From Pseudomonadota bacterium (GTDB taxonomy: Bacteria; Pseudomonadota; Gammaproteobacteria; Pseudomonadales; Pseudohongiellaceae), in assembly GCA_027592275.1 (NCBI GenBank), contig JAQCKF010000002.1, forward strand, positions 182,082 through 246,081: DNA of 64,000 nucleotides, read 5' to 3'. The number at the start of each line of letters is the position of its first letter. Positions within the stretch are counted from its first letter, which is position 1. Shown in pieces: positions 1 to 8,242 of this stretch. Below the pieces are notes generated by a model, which was not told the origin of the DNA, ran no database searches, and saw only the letters and a program-made list of their open reading frames with translations. A program made the translations under genes and the position numbers.

Positions 1-1
1 A

Positions 2-712
2 GAGTCGGGTTCGCGGACCTTGAAAGATGCTATGAACGAAGCCCTGCGCGACTGGGCCACCAATGTTGATAACACATATTATATAATCGGCACCGTTGCC
101 GGCCCGCATCCCTATCCCAAACTAGTGCGCGATTTTCAATGTGTAATCGGGCGAGAGGCGCGCGAACAATCACTAGAGCAGATTGGCAGGCTGCCTGATG
201 CCCTAGTAGCTTGTGTGGGAGGCGGTTCCAATGCCATCGGCTTGTTTCATCCATTTCTTAAAGATGAATCCGTCGCGATGTACGGTGTCGAAGCTGGCGG
301 TTACGGCTTGGCTACCGGTAAACATGCGGCTCCTTTGAGTGCCGGATGTGCGCCGGGTGTATTGCATGGCAATCGAACCTATCTCATGTCGGATGAGGCC
401 GGGCAGGTACTAGAAACACATTCGATCTCTGCCGGTTTGGATTATCCGGGTGTTGGCCCCGAACATTCTTGGCTAAAGGATATGAAAAGAGTTAACTATG
501 TGGATGCAACCGATGAAGAAGCTATGAAGGCGTTTCATCAGCTCACACGACTCGAAGGTATTATTCCAGCTCTGGAATCCAGCCACGCAGTGGCCTATGC
601 GATGAAGCTTGCGGCGACTCTGCCTCGGGATAAAAACATTGTTATCAATCTATCTGGACGCGGCGACAAGGATATTGAAACTGTTGCGAAGATCGAGGGA
701 ATCGAGCTTTAG
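2..712 (+). CDS. trpB: Tryptophan synthase beta chain, 3' part (partial)
   Basis: The beta subunit condenses indole with serine to make tryptophan, using PLP, in an alpha2-beta2 complex with TrpA. The window opens inside the gene: the frame is open from base 2 and gives about 236 C-terminal residues of a protein normally near 400. Visible hallmarks are the PLP-phosphate loop GGGSNAIG (fragment residues 73-80), the segment [16 protein letters not shown], and the C-terminal LSGRGDKD motif. The N-terminal domain with the PLP lysine lies outside the window. trpA follows after 83 nt, the usual order. Confidence 0.97.
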   Translation, partial: ESGSRTLKDAMNEALRDWATNVDNTYYIIGTVAGPHPYPKLVRDFQCVIGREAREQSLEQIGRLPDALVACVGGGSNAIGLFHPFLKDESVAMYGVEAGGYGLATGKHAAPLSAGCAPGVLHGNRTYLMSDEAGQVLETHSISAGLDYPGVGPEHSWLKDMKRVNYVDATDEEAMKAFHQLTRLEGIIPALESSHAVAYAMKLAATLPRDKNIVINLSGRGDKDIETVAKIEGIEL

Positions 713-795
713 AATTACTCTGGGGTCTGGTCGTCCCAGTGAAATACAAGGTCGCAATTAACACTATCTGTAGTTAACAAGTTTTCAGGAAAGGC

Positions 796-1614
796 ATGAG
801 TAGAATAAATAAAATAGCCCTCGAGGCGGCAGCAGCAAATAGGAAATTGTTAATTCCCTATCTGGTTGCAGGCGATCCAAATTTGGAAACAACGAGCACG
901 TTAATGCTCAAGCTGGTCGAGCAGGGCGCCGACATAATTGAGCTTGGTATACCGTTTAGCGATCCCTCGTCGGACGGACCGGTTATTCAGCGCGGCGTTG
1001 AACGCGCTCTAGCGAAAGGTACCACTCTGAAGCAGGTGTTAGAGTTGGTAGCGCAGTTTAGAGAGACTGATGCAGATACGGGCATCGTACTAATGGGTTA
1101 TCTGAATCCGATCGAGGTCATGGGCTATAAGATTTTTGCGCAGGCCGCCAGTGCCTCTGGCGTTGATGGTGTGTTGACCGTCGATCTGCCCCCTATGGAG
1201 GCAGATGAACTAAATTCAGAGATGCGCGCTAATCAGATAGACACGATATTCCTAGTGGCACCAACGACGCGAGAAGAGCGGGTGGCGAGTATTACTGAAC
1301 ACTGCAGCGGCTATCTCTACTATGTGTCATTGAAAGGCGTCACTGGTGCTGCATTGATTGACTTCGATTCGGTAACGGCGAACATCAATAAGCTGCGTAA
1401 AATGACCGCGTTACCGATCGTTATAGGTTTTGGCATTAAAGATGCGCAGAGTGCCGCCGCAATGGGTAAATTGGCAGATGGTGTAATTATAGGAAGCGCT
1501 CTTGTTGAAAAAATTGCTCTACTGGCCGATCAAGTAGAACATGATGAGCGGCAGCTGAGTGACACCATTAAAGTGATCACTGAAGCTAGAGAAGCCTTAG
1601 ACAAACTAGTGTAA
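796..1614 (+). CDS. trpA: Tryptophan synthase alpha chain
   Basis: Cleaves indole-3-glycerol phosphate to indole and glyceraldehyde 3-phosphate; the indole is channelled to TrpB. The 272-aa protein has the usual length of the TIM-barrel family. The catalytic pair sits at the standard positions, Glu49 in IIELGIPFSDP and Asp60 in SSDGP, and the phosphate-binding GFGIKD segment is present near residue 215. ATG is preceded by a good Shine-Dalgarno sequence (caggaaaggc). It is followed 33 nt later by accD, as in many gammaproteobacteria. Confidence 0.98.
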   Translation: MSRINKIALEAAAANRKLLIPYLVAGDPNLETTSTLMLKLVEQGADIIELGIPFSDPSSDGPVIQRGVERALAKGTTLKQVLELVAQFRETDADTGIVLMGYLNPIEVMGYKIFAQAASASGVDGVLTVDLPPMEADELNSEMRANQIDTIFLVAPTTREERVASITEHCSGYLYYVSLKGVTGAALIDFDSVTANINKLRKMTALPIVIGFGIKDAQSAAAMGKLADGVIIGSALVEKIALLADQVEHDERQLSDTIKVITEAREALDKLV

Positions 1615-1647
1615 TATCTTTACTTAACTGCCTAGACGGATTGAAGA

Positions 1648-2517
1648 ATGAGCTGGATAGATAAAATTTTACCCTCGATAGCAATCGCTCCTAAGGTCGC
1701 GAAAAAGTCGGGTGTGCCAGAGGGTACCTGGAAGCAATGTCCACGCTGCGATGCAATGCTCTATAAAAAATCGCTCAGCGAAAACTTCGATGTCTGTCCC
1801 AAGTGTGAGCACCATTTGCGCATCACCGCTAGGCGTCGTATCGAGCTGTTTCTGGATGCCGGCGATCAGATCGAGATGAATGCTGATATGGAGCCAGTTG
1901 ATCTGCTGAAATTCAAAGATCGCAAGAAGTACAAAGATAGGATTAGCGCGGCACAGAAGAGCACTGGCGAGAAAGATGCTCTTATCGTAGTCAAAGGTAA
2001 GGTCAATGATATCCCCGTTATAGCTGCTGCCTTCGAGTTCAGTTTTATCGGCGGCTCGATGGGTGCGGTGGTCGGTGAAAAGTTCACACAGGCGGTGAAC
2101 ACTTGCCTAGAAGAGAAGTTGCCACTCGTGTGTTTCTCCACCAGTGGTGGTGCGCGCATGCAGGAAGCGCTTATCTCGCTCATGCAGATGCCGAAGACAT
2201 CAGCCGCTTTAGAAAAATTGAAAAGAAATTCCCTGCCTTATATCTCGGTTCTTGTTGATCCGGTCTATGGCGGTGTATCGGCAAGCCTAGCTATGCTCGG
2301 TGATGTGAATATTGCCGAACCAAACGCACTGGTTGGCTTTACCGGTCCCGATGTTATCAGGCAGACGGTGCGAGTAAAGTTACCCGAAGGATTTCAGCGC
2401 AGCGAATTCTTACTGGAGAATGGAGCTATCGATATGATCGTTCACCGCAAGGATCTGCGTGGCAAGATCGCGTCGATACTAGAAAAATTCCTTTATTTCA
2501 GACGCTCCGCCTCTTAA
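1648..2517 (+). CDS. accD: Acetyl-CoA carboxylase carboxyltransferase subunit beta
   Basis: With AccA it forms the carboxyltransferase that moves CO2 from biotin on AccB to acetyl-CoA, the first committed step of fatty-acid synthesis. The 289-aa protein begins with the diagnostic four-cysteine zinc ribbon: C31-x2-C34 and C50-x2-C53. A crotonase-type carboxyltransferase core follows, with glycine-rich stretches such as [15 protein letters not shown] and [10 protein letters not shown]. Length matches the family (about 290-300 aa). The trpA-accD-folC order supports the call. Confidence 0.98.
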   Translation: MSWIDKILPSIAIAPKVAKKSGVPEGTWKQCPRCDAMLYKKSLSENFDVCPKCEHHLRITARRRIELFLDAGDQIEMNADMEPVDLLKFKDRKKYKDRISAAQKSTGEKDALIVVKGKVNDIPVIAAAFEFSFIGGSMGAVVGEKFTQAVNTCLEEKLPLVCFSTSGGARMQEALISLMQMPKTSAALEKLKRNSLPYISVLVDPVYGGVSASLAMLGDVNIAEPNALVGFTGPDVIRQTVRVKLPEGFQRSEFLLENGAIDMIVHRKDLRGKIASILEKFLYFRRSAS

Positions 2518-2529
2518 TCCTATCGAGAC

Positions 2530-2622
2530 GTTGCACATCGCATGTGCAACCATTGCCCGCTAAAAGCAATGCGAGTGCGCCGAAAGCAAGTGAAATGACA
2601 CTTTCGCGCCAGCTTTTGGCGC
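2530..2622 (+). repeat. Hairpin-rich accD-folC spacer
   Basis: Within the 162-nt spacer are two clear stem-loops. One is a perfect 9-bp stem (gttgcacat at 2530-2538, atgtgcaac at 2542-2550) with a cgc triloop. The second is a 6-bp stem (gcgcca at 2606-2611, tggcgc at 2617-2622) with loop gcttt. A weaker pairing joins cgaaag (2581-2586) to ctttcg (2601-2606). No T-run follows either stem, so these are not ordinary intrinsic terminators. They could be an mRNA processing or stability structure inside the operon; function is unknown. Confidence 0.55.
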
Positions 2623-2679
2623 ATGACATACGTACAAGGTCAGGGATGACTTTTCAGTATTGACTAAAGAGCTAAAGCA

Positions 2680-3987
2680 ATGCCCGCCAAAGGTAGTTCT
2701 CTCGAGAGCTGGTTGCAGTATATTTCTAGCGTGCATCCACGCGAGATCGAGCTCGGCCTTGGCCGCACTCAAAGAGTTGCCGCTAATCTAGCCTTAGGCA
2801 AGCCCGCACCGCTAGTCGTCACTGTTGCTGGCACCAATGGCAAGGGCTCCTGCGTGGCGACGATGGAGGCAATCCTGCAGCAGGCCGGATTCAAGACTGG
2901 TTGCTACACCTCGCCGCATATTCTTGTCTTCAACGAACGTATTCGCATTGATGCTAGCAACGTCTGCGATGATCCGCTGATTGCAGCATTCGAGGCGATC
3001 GACGAGGCGAGAAACAACGAAACCCTAAGTTATTTCGAATTCGCCACATTGGCGGGTCTTTACCTTATGCGTGAAAATAAAGTCGACGTAGCCTTGTTAG
3101 AGGTCGGTCTGGGTGGACGTCTCGACGCGGTAAACATCGTCGACGCTGATGTAGCAGTGATCAGCAGCATAGGTATCGATCACACGGATTGGTTGGGTAA
3201 AGACATCGAATCTATAGCCGCCGAGAAGGCTGGCATTATGAGGCCTAATCGTCCTACCGTGTTTGGTGGCAAACACCCGCCTAACGCGATTATTCACAGA
3301 GCAAAGGAGCTTGATTCACCTCTGCTAGTAAGTGGTCATGATTTTCATGCCGACCAGAACGCTACAAATGCCAGCTGGCGATGGAGGGGGCATGATAGAG
3401 AGGCGGTGCCCGTAAATTGGCCTGACCTACCCATTCCGAGTCTCATGCTGGGCAATGTGGCAGCTAGCATACAGGCGTTGAAGCTATTGCCCTTAAGTCT
3501 TGGAGTTGAGCCCGTCGCCGCAGCGTTGAGCGGGCTTGGACTAGCCGGTCGCTTCGAGAAGCGCCGGGATTTGAGCAGTGGCCGCGCAGTAATCCTCGAT
3601 GTGGCGCACAACCCCGATGCCATGCAGCAACTCGCCATTAGTTTGCGCAGCTACAAGTCCCAGAATCAGGGGGTTGGCCGTATCGCTGCGGTGCTCGCGG
3701 TGATGTCAGATAAAGATGTGATCGGAATGATCACAGCCTTAGAATACTGCGTTGACATCTGGTATATTGCGCAGGTCGATCACACGCGCAGTATGGCCGC
3801 AGATGAAGTGGCACAAGCCATGAAAAGCGTGGGAATAGCGTCCGATAAGGGCCGTATTTGCCAATTCGACTGGGTCGAAGCAGCTTACAGAGCCGCCTGC
3901 GACCAAACAGAAACGGAGGACACTGTCCTCGTGACCGGCTCATTCTTTACCGTCGCAGCAGTTCATGGGCTCACTGAGCCGGCTTGA
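2680..3987 (+). CDS. folC: Bifunctional folylpolyglutamate/dihydrofolate synthase
   Basis: ATP-dependent ligase of the Mur ligase superfamily that adds glutamate to dihydropteroate and extends folate polyglutamate tails. The 435-aa protein starts with the typical SLESWLQYISSVHP helix, has the P-loop GTNGKGS at residues 51-57, and a C-terminal ligase domain with LDVAHNP around residue 306. Length is normal. It lies between accD and a SPOR-domain gene, the conserved order of this operon. Confidence 0.97.
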   Translation: MPAKGSSLESWLQYISSVHPREIELGLGRTQRVAANLALGKPAPLVVTVAGTNGKGSCVATMEAILQQAGFKTGCYTSPHILVFNERIRIDASNVCDDPLIAAFEAIDEARNNETLSYFEFATLAGLYLMRENKVDVALLEVGLGGRLDAVNIVDADVAVISSIGIDHTDWLGKDIESIAAEKAGIMRPNRPTVFGGKHPPNAIIHRAKELDSPLLVSGHDFHADQNATNASWRWRGHDREAVPVNWPDLPIPSLMLGNVAASIQALKLLPLSLGVEPVAAALSGLGLAGRFEKRRDLSSGRAVILDVAHNPDAMQQLAISLRSYKSQNQGVGRIAAVLAVMSDKDVIGMITALEYCVDIWYIAQVDHTRSMAADEVAQAMKSVGIASDKGRICQFDWVEAAYRAACDQTETEDTVLVTGSFFTVAAVHGLTEPA

Positions 3988-4040
3988 ATAGCTAGTTTTA
4001 GTAGGAAACAAGCGATCTTATTACTATTGAGGTACACGGC

Positions 4041-4655
4041 TTGAACCAGGGCGCCAAACAACGAATCGTCGGTACTGTCGTGCTACTCGCTCTAGCCTTA
4101 ATATTTCTGCCCATTATTTTTGATGGCGAAGGAAGCTATCAAGCTCCCGTTAGTAGTCGTATCCCAGAAACTCCCATTATTTCTATCCTTCCCGAACCTA
4201 CTCAATCGCGTCCGGTTATCGTTGGCTATGTCGAGACAATTGAGCCGGAAGTTGCGGCGACGGTATCTCTCATAGAAGAAGTCACCGAGCTTGTCGAGGA
4301 ACCTAGCGTTGCCATCGCTACTCAAGAGCCGGTTAGCGATGTTGAAATCACCGAATCCGCCCCCATTTTTAGTCGCGAAATACTGCAGCTTAGCGATGCG
4401 GGCCTGCCACAGGGTTGGGTCGTTCGCCTCGGATCTTTTTCAGATAGCGAGAACGCCAGGAATCTAGTGACTAGGTTGCAGGACGCTGGCTACAAAGCCT
4501 ATAGCCGCGTAATGCGAAGCTCTCAGGAGACTCTTACTGGAGTATTTGTTGGCCCTTGGTTGGACCGGGGGCAGGTAAACGAATATCAACAGAAGCTGCA
4601 AGAGGAATTTAGTTTGGCAGGTCTGGTAGTTCGTTACGAACTCGAGAGTCTATAA
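4041..4655 (+). CDS. dedD: SPOR-domain cell-division protein, DedD-like
   Basis: DedD-type proteins are anchored in the inner membrane and use a periplasmic SPOR domain to bind denuded peptidoglycan at the septum. This 204-aa protein has a single hydrophobic segment at about residues 9-28, an acidic Pro/Val/Glu-rich linker to about residue 120, and a C-terminal SPOR domain starting near GWVVRLGSFSDSENA. The start is TTG, with gagg 8 nt upstream. Position between folC and cvpA-purF matches dedD in related genomes. Confidence 0.9.
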   Translation: MNQGAKQRIVGTVVLLALALIFLPIIFDGEGSYQAPVSSRIPETPIISILPEPTQSRPVIVGYVETIEPEVAATVSLIEEVTELVEEPSVAIATQEPVSDVEITESAPIFSREILQLSDAGLPQGWVVRLGSFSDSENARNLVTRLQDAGYKAYSRVMRSSQETLTGVFVGPWLDRGQVNEYQQKLQEEFSLAGLVVRYELESL

Positions 4656-4673
4656 CGGGTTGCTGGTTGGTAA

Positions 4674-5165
4674 ATGGCATTCAATCAAGTCGATATAGTC
4701 ATTCTGATAATCACCGTGCTCTCCTCGGCATTTGGTTTGTGGCGAGGACTGATAAAGGAAGTACTTTCATTGTTGACCTGGATCGCAGCTTTGCTGGTGT
4801 CCAGAGTATACAGTGAGCCTCTCGCTGGTTTAATGACGGGCATGATAGAGAACGACGGTATTCGTTACGTGAGTGCGTTTGCGATACTTTTTGTCATTGT
4901 GATGATGTTCGGGACGTTTCTGAATTTCCTTATGGCGAAATTGCTTAACGTTACCGGATTGAAGTTGGCCGATCGTTTACTAGGTGCCGGCTTTGGTGTG
5001 GCTAGAGGTGTGATAATCGTGTTGGTGATTATGTTTATTACTAGCATGTTCGTTTCGGAAACCGAGTTGTGGCAGCAATCGCAGTTGGTCCCTTACGGGA
5101 TGGACTTAATTGAGAAGTCGCAAGTTTTTATCGGGGATATGAATAGCGCCAGTCCGACGCCTTAA
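4674..5165 (+). CDS. cvpA: CvpA family inner-membrane protein
   Basis: A 163-aa integral membrane protein with about four hydrophobic segments, beginning with the family signature region DIVILIITVLSSAFGLWRG and containing a second conserved block LADRLLGAGFGVARG. CvpA was first linked to colicin V production; its exact biochemical role remains unclear, though envelope stress functions are reported. It sits 18 nt after the dedD-like gene and 24 nt before purF, the classic cvpA-purF pair. Confidence 0.94.
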   Translation: MAFNQVDIVILIITVLSSAFGLWRGLIKEVLSLLTWIAALLVSRVYSEPLAGLMTGMIENDGIRYVSAFAILFVIVMMFGTFLNFLMAKLLNVTGLKLADRLLGAGFGVARGVIIVLVIMFITSMFVSETELWQQSQLVPYGMDLIEKSQVFIGDMNSASPTP

Positions 5166-5189
5166 ATACTGTTAACCGCGGAGCGCACT

Positions 5190-6695
5190 ATGTGTGGATT
5201 GGTAGGTGTTGTTGTTAGTAAAGATGCAGGTGTCTGTATATATGACACATTAACCGTGCTGCAACACCGAGGTCAGGATGCGGCGGGCATCATGACTAGC
5301 GATAACGGCAAGCTAAATCTCCGCAAAGATAACGGCCTTGTAAAGGACGTGTTTCGCACCCGACATATGCGCAGGCTGACTGGTAATATGGGTGTTGGTC
5401 ATGTGCGCTATCCTACAGCCGGCGGATCCAGCCCGGCACTCGCACAACCGTTCTATGTGAATTCACCCTACGGCCTCTGCCTCGCTCACAACGGCAATCT
5501 AACAAACAGCAAAGAACTCAGCCGCGATCTTTTCAAGGAAGACCTTCGTCACATCAATACCGATTCCGATTCGGAAGTATTGCTGAATGTATTCGCTCAC
5601 GAATTACAGCGCCGCAATAAGATGAAGCCGCTGCCCGAAGATGTATTCGCTGCGGTTGCCGGTGTCCATAATCGCTGTCGCGGGGGCTTTGTTGCCATCG
5701 TCATGCTGTCTGGCTATGGCATCGTCGGTTTTAGAGACAGAAATGGCATACGTCCGCTAGTATTCGGTAGTAGAGAATCAGAACAGGGTAAAAAGGAATA
5801 CATGATAGCCTCTGAAAGCGTGGCGCTCGATTCGCAGGGGTTTACACTAGAGCGCGATGTTGCCCCCGGTGAGGCGGTCTACATAGACACAAATGGTGAG
5901 TTACATACTCAGCTGTGCACCCAGCCGGGCCCGCATACACCGTGCATATTCGAACATGTCTACTTTGCACGTCCGGATTCATTAATGGATGGCGTATCGG
6001 TCTATAAGGCGCGCATGCGCATGGGCGATCGTCTCGCGGACAAAATTGAACGAATCAGACCTGCACATGATATCGACGTAATAATTCCAGTGCCCGACAC
6101 GGCTAGGACAGCGGCTCTGGAATTGGCGAACCGTCTAGGACTGAAGTTCCGTGAAGGTTTCGTGAAGAATCGTTATATCGGTCGTACGTTTATCATGCCG
6201 GGGCAGAGCCAGCGCAAGAAGAGTGTGCGTCAGAAATTAAATGCCATCGGCCTCGAATTCAAGGGCAAAAACGTACTGCTAGTCGATGACTCGATCGTTC
6301 GCGGCACTACCTGTAAGCAAATCATTCAGATGGCGCGCGATGCCGGCGCCGCAAAAGTCTATTTCGCCTCTGCAGCACCAGCTATTCGCTATCCCAATGT
6401 CTATGGTATCGACATGCCGGCAGCGGACGAGCTTATCGCCTCAGGCAAGACTGAAAAAGAAATCGAAGAGGCAATCGGGGCAGACTGGCTAATCTATCAG
6501 GATCTGGAAGATCTGATCTCTACAGCCTTGGAAGGTAATCCGGATATCGAACAATACGAGTGCTCGGTGTTCAATGGCGAATACGTTACCGGCGATGTGG
6601 ATGAGATATATCTAAAGCGCATTGAAAATCTGCGTAACGATGCGGCGAAGGCAAAGAAGGCGAGTAAGAAGGCCAACACACAAGCTAGTGATTAA
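5190..6695 (+). CDS. purF: Amidophosphoribosyltransferase
   Basis: Catalyses the first committed step of purine synthesis, transferring glutamine amide nitrogen to PRPP. The 501-aa protein begins MCGLVGVV, so Cys2 becomes the N-terminal nucleophile of the Ntn-type glutaminase domain after Met removal. The C-terminal phosphoribosyltransferase domain carries the PRPP loop [13 protein letters not shown] near residues 361-373. Length is standard for the gammaproteobacterial enzyme. The C-terminal tail is lysine/alanine rich. It is the last intact gene of the trpB-purF cluster. Confidence 0.98.
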   Translation: MCGLVGVVVSKDAGVCIYDTLTVLQHRGQDAAGIMTSDNGKLNLRKDNGLVKDVFRTRHMRRLTGNMGVGHVRYPTAGGSSPALAQPFYVNSPYGLCLAHNGNLTNSKELSRDLFKEDLRHINTDSDSEVLLNVFAHELQRRNKMKPLPEDVFAAVAGVHNRCRGGFVAIVMLSGYGIVGFRDRNGIRPLVFGSRESEQGKKEYMIASESVALDSQGFTLERDVAPGEAVYIDTNGELHTQLCTQPGPHTPCIFEHVYFARPDSLMDGVSVYKARMRMGDRLADKIERIRPAHDIDVIIPVPDTARTAALELANRLGLKFREGFVKNRYIGRTFIMPGQSQRKKSVRQKLNAIGLEFKGKNVLLVDDSIVRGTTCKQIIQMARDAGAAKVYFASAAPAIRYPNVYGIDMPAADELIASGKTEKEIEEAIGADWLIYQDLEDLISTALEGNPDIEQYECSVFNGEYVTGDVDEIYLKRIENLRNDAAKAKKASKKANTQASD

Positions 6696-6778
6696 TTCGG
6701 TTTTCAGTTAGACCGGCACGGCGGTGCTCGAGATAGAGTAGGAACCAATGCTGAAAACAAGGTTAGAAGTGAGACGCA

Positions 6779-7513
6779 ATGTTCTCTGCTAATGTCGGGA
6801 AAAACACCGCGAGTCAGGTCGAGCTAGTAGACACGAAGTTGTCTCAGCAGGTCCAAAGGACAGTCGCGGAAGTAGGCAAAGCCTTACTAGGTAAAGATCA
6901 CCAGATTCGCTTGGCTTTGTGTTGTCTATTTTCCGGCGGTCATCTACTAATAGAAGACCTGCCAGGCATGGGCAAGACCACTTTGTCCTATGCGCTTGCG
7001 AAGGCACTAGGGCTTAGCTATAAGCGCATACAAGGTACCAGCGACTTCCTGCCAGCGGATATCCTCGGAATTTCAATTTTCAATCAAACTACTAGCGAAT
7101 TTTCTTTTCATCCCGGGCCAATATTCAGCCAGCTTGTGCTTGCCGATGAAATAAACCGAACCACCCCAAAGACGCAGAGCGCTCTGTTGGAGGCGATGGA
7201 AGAAAGACAGGTAACAATTGAAGGTGAGACGCGAATGCTTCCGGAACCCTTCTTCGTCATCGCTACACAAAACCCAGTGACACTCGCCGGTACTTATCCG
7301 CTTCCTGAATCTCAGCTAGACCGATTCCTCATGCGCCTGCGCCTAGGTTATCCGGATCAGCGTGCCGAGCGTGAATTGCTGGAGATGAACACAGAGAGAG
7401 ACAAAGTCGAAGCAATTAATCAGTGTCTCTCCCTTGAAGAGTTAGTCGCTTTTCGTCGGCAGTCGGCGGAGGTAAAGGCCAGCGATTGCCTGGGCGTATA
7501 TCTTTCCATCTAG
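6779..7513 (+). pseudogene. MoxR-type AAA+ ATPase, 3'-truncated
   Basis: MoxR ATPases are AAA+ chaperone-like proteins usually encoded beside DUF58 and transglutaminase or VWA genes. This copy keeps Walker A (GMGKTT, residues 63-68), Walker B (LVLADEIN, 119-126) and the sensor region (VIATQNPV). The lid domain breaks off after about residue 235 and the frame ends at residue 244, against about 310-320 for intact relatives. The last few codons are read out of frame through an integrase remnant. No DUF58 gene follows, so the 3' end and probably its partners were deleted. A complete moxR lies at 14.4-15.4 kb. Confidence 0.85.
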
Positions 7514-7802
7514 TAAGCTTTGTCACCACCCGTTAACTGGTGAAATATGTCGTCATCATTTACACCCAACTGTTGTTCGAAAATTCCTTAGTATTGCTGT
7601 TGATTCAGCGAGATTGAAAAGCAAGCGCGTGACGGCTCATACATTTAGGCATTCATTTGCTACTCACTTGTTGACTAAGGGAGCAGACCTTCGAACGGTA
7701 CAAGAGCTGCTGGGGCACAACGATGTCGCAACAACTCAGATCTATACCCATGTCCTAGGCAGGCACTATGCGGGTACTAACAGTCCGTTGGATAACATGT
7801 AG
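7497..7802 (+). pseudogene. intI: Integron-type tyrosine recombinase, 3' remnant
   Basis: About 102 codons are open in the frame that starts at 7497, out of frame with the preceding moxR fragment. They read as the C-terminal third of an integron integrase: a block with [13 protein letters not shown], then [12 protein letters not shown] (His and Arg of the catalytic set), LLGHND (His) and TTQIYTHV with the nucleophile Tyr, ending in SPLDNM, an ending typical of marine IntI proteins. The N-terminal domain, the first catalytic Arg and the IntI gene start are gone. A TTG at 7614 could serve as a start but there is no ribosome site. It is almost certainly non-functional. Confidence 0.8.
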
Positions 7803-7856
7803 TTCTTTGCAGTGGATATTTCGCAGAAGGGAAGTTCAGATTGCATTGGGGCTGTA

Positions 7857-8216
7857 TTAACCACCTGCTAACTTCACGTTCTTAAACTGTTTATCCAATT
7901 CTTGTTTAATCTGATCGCGGTGGTCGCCCTGAACCTCGATTACGCTATTTTTGACAGTGCCGCCGGAGCCACACAGAGCTTTTAGTTTTTTAGCGAGGGT
8001 TTTGAGTTCTGCTTCATTGAGCTCTAAGCCAGTTACTAGAGTAACCCCTTTACCCTTGCGCCCTTTGGACTCTCTGCTGATGCGGATTGGGGGATCGACG
8101 ATTTGCCTTGGGTTGCCCTTATCTTGGACAAGGCGGCATTTGCATTTTCGCAGCGGCTTGTGACAGCCGGGGCAGGTGGAGGATTCGGTGCTATAGACTA
8201 GGCGAGAGTTACTCAT
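7857..8216 (-). CDS. yciH: SUI1/YciH family translation factor
   Basis: A 119-aa member of the eIF1/SUI1 family, thought to influence start-codon fidelity or stress-related translation in bacteria. The SUI1 fold is shown by GRKGKGVTLVTGL, CGSGGTVK and the terminal VIEVQGDHRD...VKLAGG pattern. It carries an N-terminal cysteine cluster, C15-x2-C18 and C25-x-C27, possibly zinc-binding, which the shorter E. coli protein lacks. The gene lies 26 nt after batD and may be the last cistron of the bat operon. Confidence 0.93.
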   Translation of the reverse strand: MSNSRLVYSTESSTCPGCHKPLRKCKCRLVQDKGNPRQIVDPPIRISRESKGRKGKGVTLVTGLELNEAELKTLAKKLKALCGSGGTVKNSVIEVQGDHRDQIKQELDKQFKNVKLAGG

Positions 8217-8242
8217 GGGGATAAGCCGCTAGTCGCTCTTTG

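Noticed and set aside
6748..6792. A 14-codon ORF (MLKTRLEVRRNVLC) with a good ribosome site just before the truncated moxR
   Set aside because: Could be a leader peptide, but it has no regulatory codon run or hairpins, and the downstream gene is broken. Too little evidence.
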